64,000 nt of DNA from Bacteroidota bacterium (GCA_027483445.1 JAIXUS010000068.1:17907-81906), one strand, 5' to 3'. Shown: positions 43,145 to 52,358, counted from the stretch's first letter. Program-made: numbers and translations. The notes: a model not told the origin generated them from the sequence alone.

Positions 43145-45664
43145 CTATTCATTGGTGAGGTCGAACCACTGCCTGCGTCGGTTAAGTCGAAGGTCTTGCA
43201 GCATCGACGACTTCACATTAATTGAGAAGTTATAGCTCTGCCGAAAACCAAAAGGAATCCAATTAAATCGCATTTCCCAACAGTGCAAATCGCGGAAAAT
43301 GTCTACCGAGGTAAAGCTGAAGTCCTTTCTTACAAAGTCGTAACCCGTATTGATGGCAATTTTCCATTTCTCGGTAATGGAAATGTCGCCATTGAAATTC
43401 AAAATGGTACTGCGCACCGGACTTTGACCGACAAAGCTTTGGCTGAATATCAACCCAGCGGTGATATTCCAGGGAATGCTGAAATCGACGTAGGCCGATG
43501 GGTTTTGGTTGATTTCGCGCTGTTCATTTTTTTCGCGTTCGTTTTGAGGGTTGCGGTTGTTTTTTCGGTTTCCGGATGCCAGCGTCGTGTTTAAGGCGAG
43601 ATTGGTATTTAAAAGCCTCAACAATCGCCCATTTTGGTTAATGTTTAAGGTGTTAATCCGAATGCCCAAAGAGTCGGTTGCATACCAATCGTAAACCGAA
43701 GAATACACCACGTCGACCTTCTGAAATAGCCGCGTTCGAGCACTAATCACCACATTTTGCCATTGCAGCGAATCGGCGGCTAAATTGTAACCGGTATTCA
43801 CGTTTAACACATCCAACAAGCTCACTTTCCGAAGCCCGGTTCCGGTAGTGTCGCGTTTCGACCGAAATTTCCCTTCAAAATTGTTGTTCAGGGCCAGGCT
43901 CATCGTTCCTTGGCGACCTACAGCCGGCTGGCCGTAAATTCCAATGTCGTAGGGCGAATAAAATCCGAGAGCTCCGTCGGGTCCGAAATAGCCAAAAACA
44001 CGCGTGCTAAAATCGGGCTGATACCGAAAACCGAACTGGGGCGTCATCACATGCCGAATTGTGTTTTTTCCCAGCTTCAGGAAGCTATACACCCGCGTTG
44101 ATACGTTTACCGAGGCATTGTACTCCCACAACTGACTAAAGCGGCGAATGGTGTCGGTTACAACTTGCTGTGTGAGTGGATCAATCGACTTTTCAATTTG
44201 TGAAAAATAACCCCGGCCCGTAAAGTTCAATGAGGGCGAAACATTGAAATACTTCAGCATTTGAAAGGAGGTCGCAATGGGCATTTGGAACTGGATGCCG
44301 TTGTTGAAACGACGGGCAAGTCCGGGCTGGCGAAATACTGAATCGGGCTGGGAAATGGTATTTCGGCTTTGCAAAGTGCCGGTAATGCCGATTTTCTCAT
44401 AAAACCGTTGTGCGCCCACCGGATTGCGCCGTTTGAATGGAAAAATCCGGTTTACGTTCACCTGAACCTCAGGTGCATTAATAGTAATAATGCGTGTTTG
44501 GGTATTCTGACTGTGGCCCGCGGCGATGTTAAAATTCACCGGCAGGCGATTAAAGGTTTTCGTGTACGTAATCGCACTTTGAAAGGTGTTGGCCACAATG
44601 TTTGCCGTGTTGAGCGAGTTGAGCTGATTGTAGTCGTTCGAGCCGGCATTCACACTGGCCGAAAAGCGCGAATTGGGCCTCGACTTTGGGTCCTGGTTGT
44701 GGCGCCACGTAACGAAAAAGCTGCGGTTTACCGACGAGCCCAGCAACTCCGGATCGCCTTGCAAAATGGTCGCATAACGCATGTCGAGTGCACCGTTGAA
44801 CCGGTAACGGTAATTGTAATTCGTTCCGGCCTTCAAGCCCCAGCTCCCGCGCGAATAAATATCGCCCCGAATCGAAGCATCGAAATGGTCGCTGATGCCA
44901 AAGTAATAGCCCCCATCCATCAGGAAAAAGCCCAGCCCGGGCGATTCTCCATAGGTGGGAAATAATATCCCCGACTTTCGGGTGGTCGTGTTGGGGAAAA
45001 GTCCGAAAGGCACCAACAAGGGTGTTGGGATGTCTTCAATCACCAAATTAGCCGGACCGGTTACAATTTTGTCATCCGGAATAACCTTAATTTTTGAAGC
45101 ATTAATGTAAAAATGCGGATGGTCGGGCAGATTGCAGGTGGTGAATTTTCCGTTTTTCACGAAAAACTCATCGTTCTCATTTTTCTTCACCTGCTCTCCA
45201 TGCAAAAAACCCTCTCCCTGCTTGGTAAACACGCCCGAAATACGACCTTTCTTCGTTTTGAAGTTGTAGTCCATTTTTTCGGCATCAAAATCCTGACTGC
45301 CTTCCGTAAACGAAGGCTCTCCCACCATTTTACCACTTGAATCGGGTCGGCCTTCTGCATGTACCACATTGGTTTCCCAATTAATCTCAATGTACTCTGC
45401 CTTTAACCTGATTTTCTGGTATTGCACATCCGCTTCGCCGTAGAGATAAATCTTGCGGTTGCCCAAATCGAATCGCATTGAATCGCGGGCATTGTATTTC
45501 ACCTCGTCTTCCAGGGCATCGGGCGAAGCCGGAAGCTGTACTTCAAGCGAATCGGCGGTTTTGGGAGGCAATGTATCAGCCACAGCCGCGTTTCTCTGCT
45601 GTGCCGTAGCCGTGCCGATGAACACAAGAACTGTGAATAAACCTGTTGTTAAGTGCCTGAACAC
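43145..45664 (-). CDS. lptD: LPS-assembly outer-membrane protein LptD (Bacteroidota type)
   Basis: An 839-residue protein with signal peptide (residues 1-~21). The N-terminal OstA-like jellyroll has IYLYGEADVQYQKIRLKAEYIEI-type repeats (about 60-190). A large barrel domain follows, with TPLLVPFGLFPNTTTRKSGIL, PTYGESPGLGFFLMDGGYYFGIS and many amphipathic strands. LptD with LptE inserts lipopolysaccharide into the outer leaflet. Divergence from E. coli LptD is expected in this phylum. The gene is divergent from an amidase gene, an arrangement I recall from other Bacteroidota. Confidence 0.88.
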   Translation of the reverse strand: MFRHLTTGLFTVLVFIGTATAQQRNAAVADTLPPKTADSLEVQLPASPDALEDEVKYNARDSMRFDLGNRKIYLYGEADVQYQKIRLKAEYIEINWETNVVHAEGRPDSSGKMVGEPSFTEGSQDFDAEKMDYNFKTKKGRISGVFTKQGEGFLHGEQVKKNENDEFFVKNGKFTTCNLPDHPHFYINASKIKVIPDDKIVTGPANLVIEDIPTPLLVPFGLFPNTTTRKSGILFPTYGESPGLGFFLMDGGYYFGISDHFDASIRGDIYSRGSWGLKAGTNYNYRYRFNGALDMRYATILQGDPELLGSSVNRSFFVTWRHNQDPKSRPNSRFSASVNAGSNDYNQLNSLNTANIVANTFQSAITYTKTFNRLPVNFNIAAGHSQNTQTRIITINAPEVQVNVNRIFPFKRRNPVGAQRFYEKIGITGTLQSRNTISQPDSVFRQPGLARRFNNGIQFQMPIATSFQMLKYFNVSPSLNFTGRGYFSQIEKSIDPLTQQVVTDTIRRFSQLWEYNASVNVSTRVYSFLKLGKNTIRHVMTPQFGFRYQPDFSTRVFGYFGPDGALGFYSPYDIGIYGQPAVGRQGTMSLALNNNFEGKFRSKRDTTGTGLRKVSLLDVLNVNTGYNLAADSLQWQNVVISARTRLFQKVDVVYSSVYDWYATDSLGIRINTLNINQNGRLLRLLNTNLALNTTLASGNRKNNRNPQNEREKNEQREINQNPSAYVDFSIPWNITAGLIFSQSFVGQSPVRSTILNFNGDISITEKWKIAINTGYDFVRKDFSFTSVDIFRDLHCWEMRFNWIPFGFRQSYNFSINVKSSMLQDLRLNRRRQWFDLTNE

Positions 45665-45770
45665 CTCCCCGAAACGCGATGTGTGAAGGATTTAGTTTTG
45701 TAAACCCGAAATAGAATAGGGCACAAAACTAATCGTTTTCAGAGCCATACACGCAGAACGAAAGATTTTT

Positions 45771-46958
45771 ATGTACAAAACACTCAATATCAGGCACCTG
45801 TTGAAGCTTGCCCTCGGCCTTGGGCTGCTGGCCATGCTCCTGATTTGGATGTTGCCCAATGCCTTCAGCAGCGAAAATGCGCGGGAAAAAAAGCTCCGTA
45901 CCGTAGTGATCGACCCCGGGCATGGAGGGCACGACAGTGGATGCCATGGGTCATCAGCCTATGAAAAACATGTTGCCCTGGCCATTTCGCTCAAATTAGG
46001 AGCCTTAATCGAGAAACATTTTCCGGATGTCAAAGTCATCTACACCCGAAAAACCGACGTGTTTGTTGAGCTTTACCGAAGGGCGCAGATTGCCAATGAG
46101 AACAAGGCCGACCTGTTTATCTGCATTCATTGCAACAGCGGACCCAAAACCGCCTACGGAGCAGAAACCTTCGTAATGGGCTTACATAAAACCGACGACA
46201 ACCTTGGTGTGGCGCGCCGTGAGAACGCGGTAATCCTTCAGGAAGACAATTACCAAAAGCAATACGATGGCTTCGACCCCAATTCGCCCGAAGCCCACAT
46301 CATTTTCTCGCTTTACCAAAACGCCTACCTCATCCAAAGTTTGTATTTCGCCGAAAAGGTGCAACAAGAGTTTAAGAAAACCGCCCGCCGTCACGACCGT
46401 GGGGTTAAGCAAGCCGGATTTCTCGTGCTTTACCGCACCACCATGCCTTCGGTGTTGATCGAAACCGGCTTCCTGACCAACTACGAAGAAGAGCGCTTCT
46501 TGAAGTCGGGCGATGGCCAGGACAAGATGGCCTTCTCGATTCTGAGTGCCTTTCAACAATACAAAAGCTGGATTGATGGCAGTAGCGATTCACGCCGCTT
46601 AGAGCAAGAGCCCACAACCGAACGGAAAAATGAGCAGCCGGATTCAGCAGAAAAAGCCGGCAACAATGAAGAGTCCCGCCAATCAACCGTGGTTTACAGG
46701 GTTCAGATTCACAGTTCACCCAAGAAACTTCCGCTAAATGCGTCGGTGTTTAAAGGCCGAACCGACATTTGGGCATACGAACAAAACGGAACGTGGAAAT
46801 ATACCGCCGGCAAATTGGAGAAACCCGAAGATGCCATTAAATTGCAGGCGGAGTTAAAAAAAGAGGGCTTTAACGATGCATTTGTTGTAGCCTTTCGAAA
46901 CAATCAACGTATTACCCTCCAAGAAGCACAACATACCGATAACGCACACCCCCATTGA
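45771..46958 (+). CDS. N-acetylmuramoyl-L-alanine amidase (Amidase_3)
   Basis: A 395-residue protein with an N-terminal signal anchor (residues 8-30). The Amidase_3 domain spans about residues 40-265. Zinc ligands are visible as His in VVIDPGHGGHDSG, Glu in SSAYEKHVALA and His in FICIHCNSG; the catalytic Glu is in VLIETGFLTN. The C-terminal part (about residues 300-395: VYRVQIHSSPKKLPLNA.., TAGKLEKPEDAIKLQAELKK) looks like a SPOR-type domain for binding denuded glycan. It cleaves peptide stems from peptidoglycan. The downstream MCE gene overlaps its stop. Confidence 0.9.
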   Translation: MYKTLNIRHLLKLALGLGLLAMLLIWMLPNAFSSENAREKKLRTVVIDPGHGGHDSGCHGSSAYEKHVALAISLKLGALIEKHFPDVKVIYTRKTDVFVELYRRAQIANENKADLFICIHCNSGPKTAYGAETFVMGLHKTDDNLGVARRENAVILQEDNYQKQYDGFDPNSPEAHIIFSLYQNAYLIQSLYFAEKVQQEFKKTARRHDRGVKQAGFLVLYRTTMPSVLIETGFLTNYEEERFLKSGDGQDKMAFSILSAFQQYKSWIDGSSDSRRLEQEPTTERKNEQPDSAEKAGNNEESRQSTVVYRVQIHSSPKKLPLNASVFKGRTDIWAYEQNGTWKYTAGKLEKPEDAIKLQAELKKEGFNDAFVVAFRNNQRITLQEAQHTDNAHPH

Positions 46959-47941
46959 GCTCAGGAAAATTAAATATATCGAAAGAAGCCCGCGTAGGAT
47001 TAATTGTTACGGCCGGATTAGTCATGTTTTACTTTGGGTACAACTTCCTCAAGGGCAAAAACATTTTCTCCACATCGCGCACGTACTATGCGGTTTTCGA
47101 CAATGTTGACCAGCTTCTGCCCTCTGCAGCCGTGCAACTCAACGGGTTTCGCGTTGGAGTGGTCGACCGCATTCAGTTTGCCCCAAACTCTTACAAAGTG
47201 GTGGTTCGATTGGTCATCACCGAAGATCATGTAAAACTGCCCGAAAACTCCGAAGCACATATCGTAAGCGATTTGCTCGGAACGCGAACGCTTCAACTTA
47301 CCATGGGCAATGCACAAAAGCTGGCCGACCCCGGCGATACGCTCATTTCGGTTAGAGATTTAGGCATCACCGATGAAATAAAAAATGCCATCATGCCCAT
47401 TAAAAAGCAGGTGGAAAGCCTGGCCGGCTCTATCGACACCGTGCTAAAAGGCTTCAACAATGTGTTTAACCGCAAAACCCAGGATGGCCTTAGTTCCAGT
47501 TTCGCATCCATCAATAATTCGATTCTTCGCCTCGAGCATGCCATCGGAGAAGTGGATGTACTCGTTACCGAAGAACGCCGGAAACTCTCGCAAATCTTCA
47601 CCAACCTGCGCTCCATCACCGAAAACTTTGAGAAAAACAACGATAAGCTCACCAACGTATTTACCAACCTCGACAAGATTACCGACGATGTGGCCAAAAG
47701 CAACGTGAACAAAACCTTTAGCGATCTCCAGCAAGCCATTGGTCAGCTTAATGCAGTGCTTGCCGGTATCGAACGTGGAGAAGGTTCGCTGGGGCAATTG
47801 GCGAAAAACGATTCGCTCTACAACAACCTCGAGTCGAGCTCTAAAAACCTCAGCCTGCTGCTCGAAGACCTTCGCCTTCACCCAAAACGTTATGTGCAGT
47901 TCTCGGTGTTTGGCCGCAAAGACAAAAGCACAAAAAATTAA
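46955..47941 (+). CDS. MCE/MlaD-family lipid-transport protein, TTG start
   Basis: A 328-residue protein: one transmembrane helix (about residues 15-31), a single MCE domain (about 40-120: YYAVFDNVDQLLPSAAVQLNGFRVGVVD), then a long helical coil (about 140-290). MCE proteins of Mla systems carry phospholipids between membranes. The start must be TTG at 46955: it overlaps the amidase stop as TTGA, and no ATG occurs before the membrane helix. Coupled translation with the amidase is likely. No permease or ATPase partner is adjacent. Confidence 0.88.
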   Translation: MSSGKLNISKEARVGLIVTAGLVMFYFGYNFLKGKNIFSTSRTYYAVFDNVDQLLPSAAVQLNGFRVGVVDRIQFAPNSYKVVVRLVITEDHVKLPENSEAHIVSDLLGTRTLQLTMGNAQKLADPGDTLISVRDLGITDEIKNAIMPIKKQVESLAGSIDTVLKGFNNVFNRKTQDGLSSSFASINNSILRLEHAIGEVDVLVTEERRKLSQIFTNLRSITENFEKNNDKLTNVFTNLDKITDDVAKSNVNKTFSDLQQAIGQLNAVLAGIERGEGSLGQLAKNDSLYNNLESSSKNLSLLLEDLRLHPKRYVQFSVFGRKDKSTKN

Positions 47942-47970
47942 GGTCGCATCGCAGCGAACCCTGCGGCCTG

Positions 47971-47978
47971 TATATTTG
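47971..47978 (+). promoter_or_regulatory. Probable -7 promoter box of the Fe-S gene pair
   Basis: TATATTTG is an exact TAnnTTTG match, 20 bases before the ATG at 47999. A clear -33 TTG is not seen at the expected distance. Confidence 0.5.
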
Positions 47979-47998
47979 TTCTGCTTCAAAAGCCGTGT

Positions 47999-49330
47999 AT
48001 GAATTCAACCGGACTACTGCTTTCCATTCTTCCCAACGTGGTTTTTACCCTGTTGCTCCTTGCAGGAATCGGGCTTTTTGCCTTTAACCTGCGGAAAATT
48101 ATCCGAAACATCAGGCTTGGCCGCGACCTAAACCGAAGCGACAATCCGGGTGAACGCTGGAAAATAATGACATTGGTGGCCCTCGGGCAGACCAAGATGA
48201 TGGTTCGACCCATCGCCGGAATCCTTCACATTTTCGTGTACGTTGGCTTCGTGGTGATCAACATCGAAGTGCTTGAAATCATCATCGACGGCGTTTTCGG
48301 AACACATCGGGTGTTCGCCCCTTTTCTTGGCAGTTTTTACAAAGTGCTCATTGCCACCTTTGAGGTTTTCGCAGCGCTCGTGCTGATTGGAGTTTTCGCC
48401 TTTTACGTGCGAAGAAACATATTGAAAATCAAGCGATTTGTCCAGAAAGATCTGGATGGCTTCCCCCGCTTCGATGCCAATCTCATTCTCTTTGTTGAGG
48501 TTCTGTTGATGTCGGCCTTTCTCACCATGAATGCGGCCGATCAGGTTTTGAGTTCTCGCGGGGCAGAACATTACGTGGGCTACGGAAGCTATCCTGTAAG
48601 TGCCATGCTAACCGGGCTTTTCAGCGGATGGTCTGACGGCTCGCTGATATTCTATGAACGCTTCATGTGGTGGTTTCACATCATTGGCATTCTGGCCTTT
48701 TTGAATTACCTGCCCTATTCGAAGCACTTCCATATTCTCATGGCCTTCCCCAATGTTTGGTACTCTAACCTTAACCCCAAAGGTCAGTTTAAAAATATGG
48801 ATGCCGTTACCCGCGAAGTAACGCTCATGCTCGACCCTTCAGCACCCGTGCCTGAGGCCGATGGGCCGGTAAAATTTGGCGCCAAAGACGTGCAGGATTT
48901 AACCTGGAAAAACCTCATGGATGCCTACACCTGCACCGAGTGTGGCAGATGCAGTTCGGAGTGTCCGGCCAACATGACGGGGAAGTTACTCAGCCCACGG
49001 AGCATCATGATGAAAACCCGCGACAGGCTTGAAGAAGTAGGTAAAAATATTGATGCGAACAAAGGCACGTTCGTGGATGACGGTAAGTCGCTGCTCCACA
49101 ACTACATCAGCGCTGAAGAGCTCTGGGCCTGTACCACCTGTAACGCGTGTGTTCAGGCTTGCCCGGTAAACATCGACCCGCTCGACATCATTGTGAATCT
49201 TCGTCAACAACTGGTTATGGAAGAGAGTGCCCCGCCGGCCTCTTTGGCTACCATGTTTGGCAACATCGAAAACAACGGCGCGCCGTGGCAGTTCTCTCCT
49301 GCCGACCGCCTCAACTGGAAAGACGAATAA
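47999..49330 (+). CDS. Membrane (Fe-S)-binding oxidoreductase, HdrD/GlpC-related
   Basis: A 443-residue protein. Residues 1-~250 hold about five transmembrane helices with histidines suitable for heme (IAGILHIFVYVGFVVI, WWFHIIGILAFLNYLPYSKHFHIL), as in nitrate-reductase gamma-like domains. Two 4Fe-4S motifs follow at about residues 310-385 (CTECGRCSSECP; CTTCNACVQACP). This resembles the HdrE-HdrD N-terminal arrangement, passing electrons between the quinone pool and a soluble partner. The next gene supplies the cysteine-rich CCG part. Substrate unknown. Confidence 0.85.
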   Translation: MNSTGLLLSILPNVVFTLLLLAGIGLFAFNLRKIIRNIRLGRDLNRSDNPGERWKIMTLVALGQTKMMVRPIAGILHIFVYVGFVVINIEVLEIIIDGVFGTHRVFAPFLGSFYKVLIATFEVFAALVLIGVFAFYVRRNILKIKRFVQKDLDGFPRFDANLILFVEVLLMSAFLTMNAADQVLSSRGAEHYVGYGSYPVSAMLTGLFSGWSDGSLIFYERFMWWFHIIGILAFLNYLPYSKHFHILMAFPNVWYSNLNPKGQFKNMDAVTREVTLMLDPSAPVPEADGPVKFGAKDVQDLTWKNLMDAYTCTECGRCSSECPANMTGKLLSPRSIMMKTRDRLEEVGKNIDANKGTFVDDGKSLLHNYISAEELWACTTCNACVQACPVNIDPLDIIVNLRQQLVMEESAPPASLATMFGNIENNGAPWQFSPADRLNWKDE

Positions 49331-49345
49331 ATCCGGCCGAATACT

Positions 49346-50131
49346 ATGGAACTGAAGGTTAAAACATATTCCGAATACATGGCCCAGGGCGAGGTGCCAG
49401 AGATTTTGTTTTGGGTAGGCTGCGCCGGAAGCTTCGACGACCGGGCCAAGAAGGTGACCAAGGCGGTCGCCAAGATTTTGCAGGCTGCCAATGTCAAGTT
49501 TGCCGTGTTGGGAACCGAAGAAAGCTGTACCGGCGACCCCGCCAAACGCGCCGGAAACGAATTTCTCTTTCAAATGCAGGCCATGCAAAACATCATGGTG
49601 CTCAATGGTTATGAGGTGAAGAAAATCGTAACGGCCTGCCCGCATTGCTTTAACACACTCAAAAATGAATACCCGCAGCTGGGTGGCAATTACGAGGTGG
49701 TGCACCATTCTCAGTTGATTGAAAGCCTTTTGAAAGAAGGCCGACTTACTGTAAATGGAGGCAGTTTCAAGGGAAAGAAAATCACTTTTCATGACCCTTG
49801 TTACCTCGGTAGGGCCAACGATGTGTACGAAGCTCCCCGTGAGGTGCTTGCCAAGCTTGATGCGGAGTTGGTGGAGATGAAACGATGCCGCACCAAAGGC
49901 TTGTGTTGTGGTGCGGGCGGTGCCCAGATGTTCAAAGAGGCCGAACCCGGAAATAAGGATGTAAACATTGAGCGCTCCGAAGAGGCCTTGGCTACCTCTG
50001 CCAGCATTATTGCCGTGGGCTGTCCGTTTTGCAGCACCATGATGACCGATGGTGTGAAACATGCCGAAAAAGAAGCCGAAGTGAGTGTTCTTGATATTGC
50101 CGAAATGATTGCCCATGCAGCCGACCTCTGA
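49346..50131 (+). CDS. (Fe-S)-binding protein with two CCG motifs (HdrB/LutA-like)
   Basis: A 261-residue soluble protein with two cysteine-rich CCG domains: ESCTGDPAKRAGNEF and CPHCFNTLKNEYP in the first, FHDPCYLGRAND, CCGAGGAQMF and GCPFCSTMM in the second. Such domains hold unusual Fe-S clusters in heterodisulfide reductases and lactate or glycolate oxidases. It completes the redox module begun by the preceding membrane protein, 15 bases upstream. The next gene overlaps its end by 17 bases, so all three are one operon. Confidence 0.87.
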   Translation: MELKVKTYSEYMAQGEVPEILFWVGCAGSFDDRAKKVTKAVAKILQAANVKFAVLGTEESCTGDPAKRAGNEFLFQMQAMQNIMVLNGYEVKKIVTACPHCFNTLKNEYPQLGGNYEVVHHSQLIESLLKEGRLTVNGGSFKGKKITFHDPCYLGRANDVYEAPREVLAKLDAELVEMKRCRTKGLCCGAGGAQMFKEAEPGNKDVNIERSEEALATSASIIAVGCPFCSTMMTDGVKHAEKEAEVSVLDIAEMIAHAADL

Positions 50132-50645
50132 AATACAAAATCAACTAGATGCAGTATTGGCCACTGTTGTGGATGGCTGTAAGGTTTGGATGTACCTCGC
50201 ATCAAGGCCTTTAACCGATCAGGAAGCCGCAAGGCTTTCGGCCGACGCACAAACCTTTGCCGAACAATGGGCTGCCCATGGAACACGCCTGAAAGCCGGT
50301 CATGCCATTTTGGGTAACCAGATTTTTTTGCTCTACGCTGATGAGCGACACCACAACGCATCGGGCTGCTCTATAGACAGCGCCGTACACTGGCTGCAAA
50401 AAACAGGTGAGGCCATGCAAATCGACTTTTTCAACCGTCTTAGAATCGCCTGGATAAACCCCGAAGGAACCATCAGCGCGGCTTCGGTGAATGCCCTTGA
50501 ACCTGAAATTGCCAACGGAAACTTTAGTCCGTTTTCATTGGTGTTCGACCTAAGTCTTTCGAGCGGAGCCGATTTACAACATCGCTGGCTGGTGCCTGCC
50601 GCCCAAACATGGGTGCAGCGCTTTTTGCCCGCAACGGCACAGTAG
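50115..50645 (+). CDS. Conserved hypothetical protein (often mislabelled ABC transporter ATPase)
   Basis: A 176-residue protein beginning after ATG 50115, inside the last codons of the preceding gene. It reads KVWMYLASRPLTDQEAA, AHGTRLKAGHAILGNQIFLLYADE and DFFNRLRIAWINPEG. The repeated KVW.Y.S.R..T pattern is typical of a Bacteroidota family that databases often call ABC transporter ATPase, but no Walker A or B or signature motif is present. It is cotranscribed with the Fe-S pair. Function unknown. Confidence 0.75.
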   Translation: MQPTSEIQNQLDAVLATVVDGCKVWMYLASRPLTDQEAARLSADAQTFAEQWAAHGTRLKAGHAILGNQIFLLYADERHHNASGCSIDSAVHWLQKTGEAMQIDFFNRLRIAWINPEGTISAASVNALEPEIANGNFSPFSLVFDLSLSSGADLQHRWLVPAAQTWVQRFLPATAQ

Positions 50646-50706
50646 TGTTTGCTCAGAGGCCGGCCCGGAAATTCACAAAGCCCGTTCAAAAAAATTTATT
50701 TTCCTG

Positions 50707-50737
50707 TTGCACAGGTAATACTGTATCACTATTTTTG
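50707..50737 (+). promoter_or_regulatory. Promoter of rpmE2
   Basis: TTG (50707-50709) and TATTTTTG (50730-50737) are separated by 20 bases, matching the Bacteroidota -33/-7 consensus well. The gene's ATG follows 19 bases later. This is the best promoter by eye in the window. Confidence 0.65.
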
Positions 50738-50756
50738 CCGTCCATTTTTAGGATTC

Positions 50757-51020
50757 ATGAAAAAAGATCTTCATCCCGCCAACTATCGTTTTGTAGTGTT
50801 TAAAGACATGTCAGACGAATCATCTTTCCTTACCCGTTCTTGCATCGAAACCAAAGAAACGATTGTATGGGAAGACGGAAACGAATATCCGGTGGCTAAA
50901 CTGGAGATTTCCTCTTCTTCACATCCGTTTTACACCGGCAAAATTAAGCTGGTTGATACCGCCGGTCGCGTTGATAAATTCCGCACCCGCTACAAGAACC
51001 ACCAAAGCAAAATTCAATAA
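50757..51020 (+). CDS. rpmE2: 50S ribosomal protein L31, type B
   Basis: An 87-residue ribosomal protein with [19 protein letters not shown] at the start and [24 protein letters not shown] near the end. It lacks the CxxC zinc pairs of the type A form, so it is the zinc-independent (type B) L31. It is monocistronic, with a good promoter before it and a strong terminator after it. The ATG at 50757 is chosen because upstream in-frame sequence is non-coding and contains the promoter. Confidence 0.96.
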   Translation: MKKDLHPANYRFVVFKDMSDESSFLTRSCIETKETIVWEDGNEYPVAKLEISSSSHPFYTGKIKLVDTAGRVDKFRTRYKNHQSKIQ

Positions 51021-51042
51021 GCCTTTACGCTTTATCGTACAA

Positions 51043-51069
51043 AGCCCTCCCCTTCGGAGGGCTTTTTTA
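51043..51069 (+). terminator. Rho-independent terminator of rpmE2
   Basis: AGCCCTCC (51043-51050) pairs with GGAGGGCT (51056-51063) across a CCTTC loop, followed by a T-run. It lies 22 bases after the rpmE2 stop codon. The T-run merges into the TATTTTTG -7 box of the next gene. Confidence 0.9.
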
Positions 51070-51075
51070 TTTTTG
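51068..51075 (+). promoter_or_regulatory. -7 box of the GlmU-family gene embedded in the rpmE2 terminator tail
   Basis: TATTTTTG begins with the last T of the terminator T-run and ends 8 bases before the ATG at 51084, so the transcript would have almost no leader. No clear -33 element is seen, because that position lies in the hairpin. Motif support only. Confidence 0.4.
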
Positions 51076-51083
51076 TCGCTACC

Positions 51084-52253
51084 ATGAACATCATACTTTT
51101 CGACGACGAGCGCCGCAGTCACCTGCTACCGCTTACCTATACACGCCCGGTGGCCGACCTCCGGCTTGGCATTCTTACACTGCGTGAGAAATGGCTTCAA
51201 CTCGGGGCCGACCAAGCCTCATTTCTTGCCGTGGAGCCGCTTCGTGAGAAGTTCCCGACCCATTTCGAGCACGACAATACCTATGTGGCCGGAAGTTTAC
51301 ATGCCGATGAGGCCTTGTTTGAGGCCATCCGCGCATTGCGCCCAAACCAAAGCCTGGTAAAAAACAATCAGCTGCTGGCCATCCGCGATACCTCAGGCGG
51401 ACAAATACTGCCCACTCCGGGTGGCGATAACTTCGAATTCCATGGCGAAATTGTGCAAGTACGGCATACCTGGGACTTGTTTAGCCTCAATGCAAAGGCC
51501 TTGGCCTGGGATTTTGAGCGCCTTACCCGCGGAAGAAAGTCGGCGCGCCCCGATGGCACCAATACGGTTTTAGGCGAGCAGTTTTTCATGGAAGAAAGTG
51601 CGCAGGTAAGCTGCTCCATCATCAATGCGGCTCAAGGTCCGGTTTACCTGGGGCACCACAGCGAAATTTGGGAAGGTTCGGCCATTCGGGGCCCATTTGC
51701 CTTGCTCGACCATGCCTCGGTAAAGATGGGTGCCAAGATTTACGGCGCCACAACCGTTGGTCCACACTCTCGTGTTGGAGGCGAGATTTCCAATGTGTTG
51801 ATTCAGGGCTACTCCAACAAAGGCCACGATGGCTTTTTGGGCAATTCGGTGTTGGGCGAATGGTGTAACCTCGGGGCCGACACCAACAATTCCAACCTGA
51901 AGAATAATTACGCTCCGGTGAAATTGTACAATTACTCCAGCCGGAGTATGGAGGCCACCGGCTTGCAGTTTTGCGGCCTCATCATGGGCGACCATAGCAA
52001 ATGTGGAATTAATACCATGTTTAACACCGGCACAGTGGTAGGCGTAAGTGCCAACATTTTCGGGGAAGGCTTCCCGCCGAATTTCATTCCCTCCTTTACC
52101 TGGGGCGGGAAGAATGGACTTACCGAGTATCAGTTCGATAAAGCGGCTGAGACCGCCGAGCGGATGATGGCCCGTCGCAATGTGCACTTTAACGATACCG
52201 AGCGGCGATTGCTTCAGCAGATCTTCAACGAAACAGCCACCGAGCGAAACTGA
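51084..52253 (+). CDS. GlmU-family putative sugar nucleotidyltransferase
   Basis: A 389-residue protein. The N-terminal part starts NIILFDDERRSHLLPLTYTRPVADLRLGIL, a family-typical nucleotidyltransferase-like domain that lacks the usual LAAGxGTR loop. From about residue 180 a left-handed beta-helix of hexapeptide repeats appears (VYLGHHSEIWEGSAIRGPFALLDHASVKMGAKIYG, in pieces), ending GVSANIFGEGFPPNFIPSFTWGG. Annotated in many Bacteroidota as GlmU family. It may make or modify UDP-sugars, but the altered N-terminal loop leaves the reaction uncertain. Confidence 0.82.
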   Translation: MNIILFDDERRSHLLPLTYTRPVADLRLGILTLREKWLQLGADQASFLAVEPLREKFPTHFEHDNTYVAGSLHADEALFEAIRALRPNQSLVKNNQLLAIRDTSGGQILPTPGGDNFEFHGEIVQVRHTWDLFSLNAKALAWDFERLTRGRKSARPDGTNTVLGEQFFMEESAQVSCSIINAAQGPVYLGHHSEIWEGSAIRGPFALLDHASVKMGAKIYGATTVGPHSRVGGEISNVLIQGYSNKGHDGFLGNSVLGEWCNLGADTNNSNLKNNYAPVKLYNYSSRSMEATGLQFCGLIMGDHSKCGINTMFNTGTVVGVSANIFGEGFPPNFIPSFTWGGKNGLTEYQFDKAAETAERMMARRNVHFNDTERRLLQQIFNETATERN

Positions 52254-52358
52254 CGGAATTGCCACTTTTCTTGGCTGGCATAGCGCTTGACCCATCCGGG
52301 CGCTCAGCGCAAAACTGCATAAACCAAGGTTGCGCCTGACGTATTGTCATTTATTCTT

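Noticed and set aside
48986..50116. 376-codon open frame on the minus strand across the Fe-S genes
   Set aside because: It runs antisense to two well-supported genes, has no family signature, and its His/Phe-rich text is the expected shadow of those coding frames.
50115..50645. ABC transporter ATPase
   Set aside because: No Walker A, Walker B or LSGGQ-type motif is present, so the common database name is not supported by sequence.
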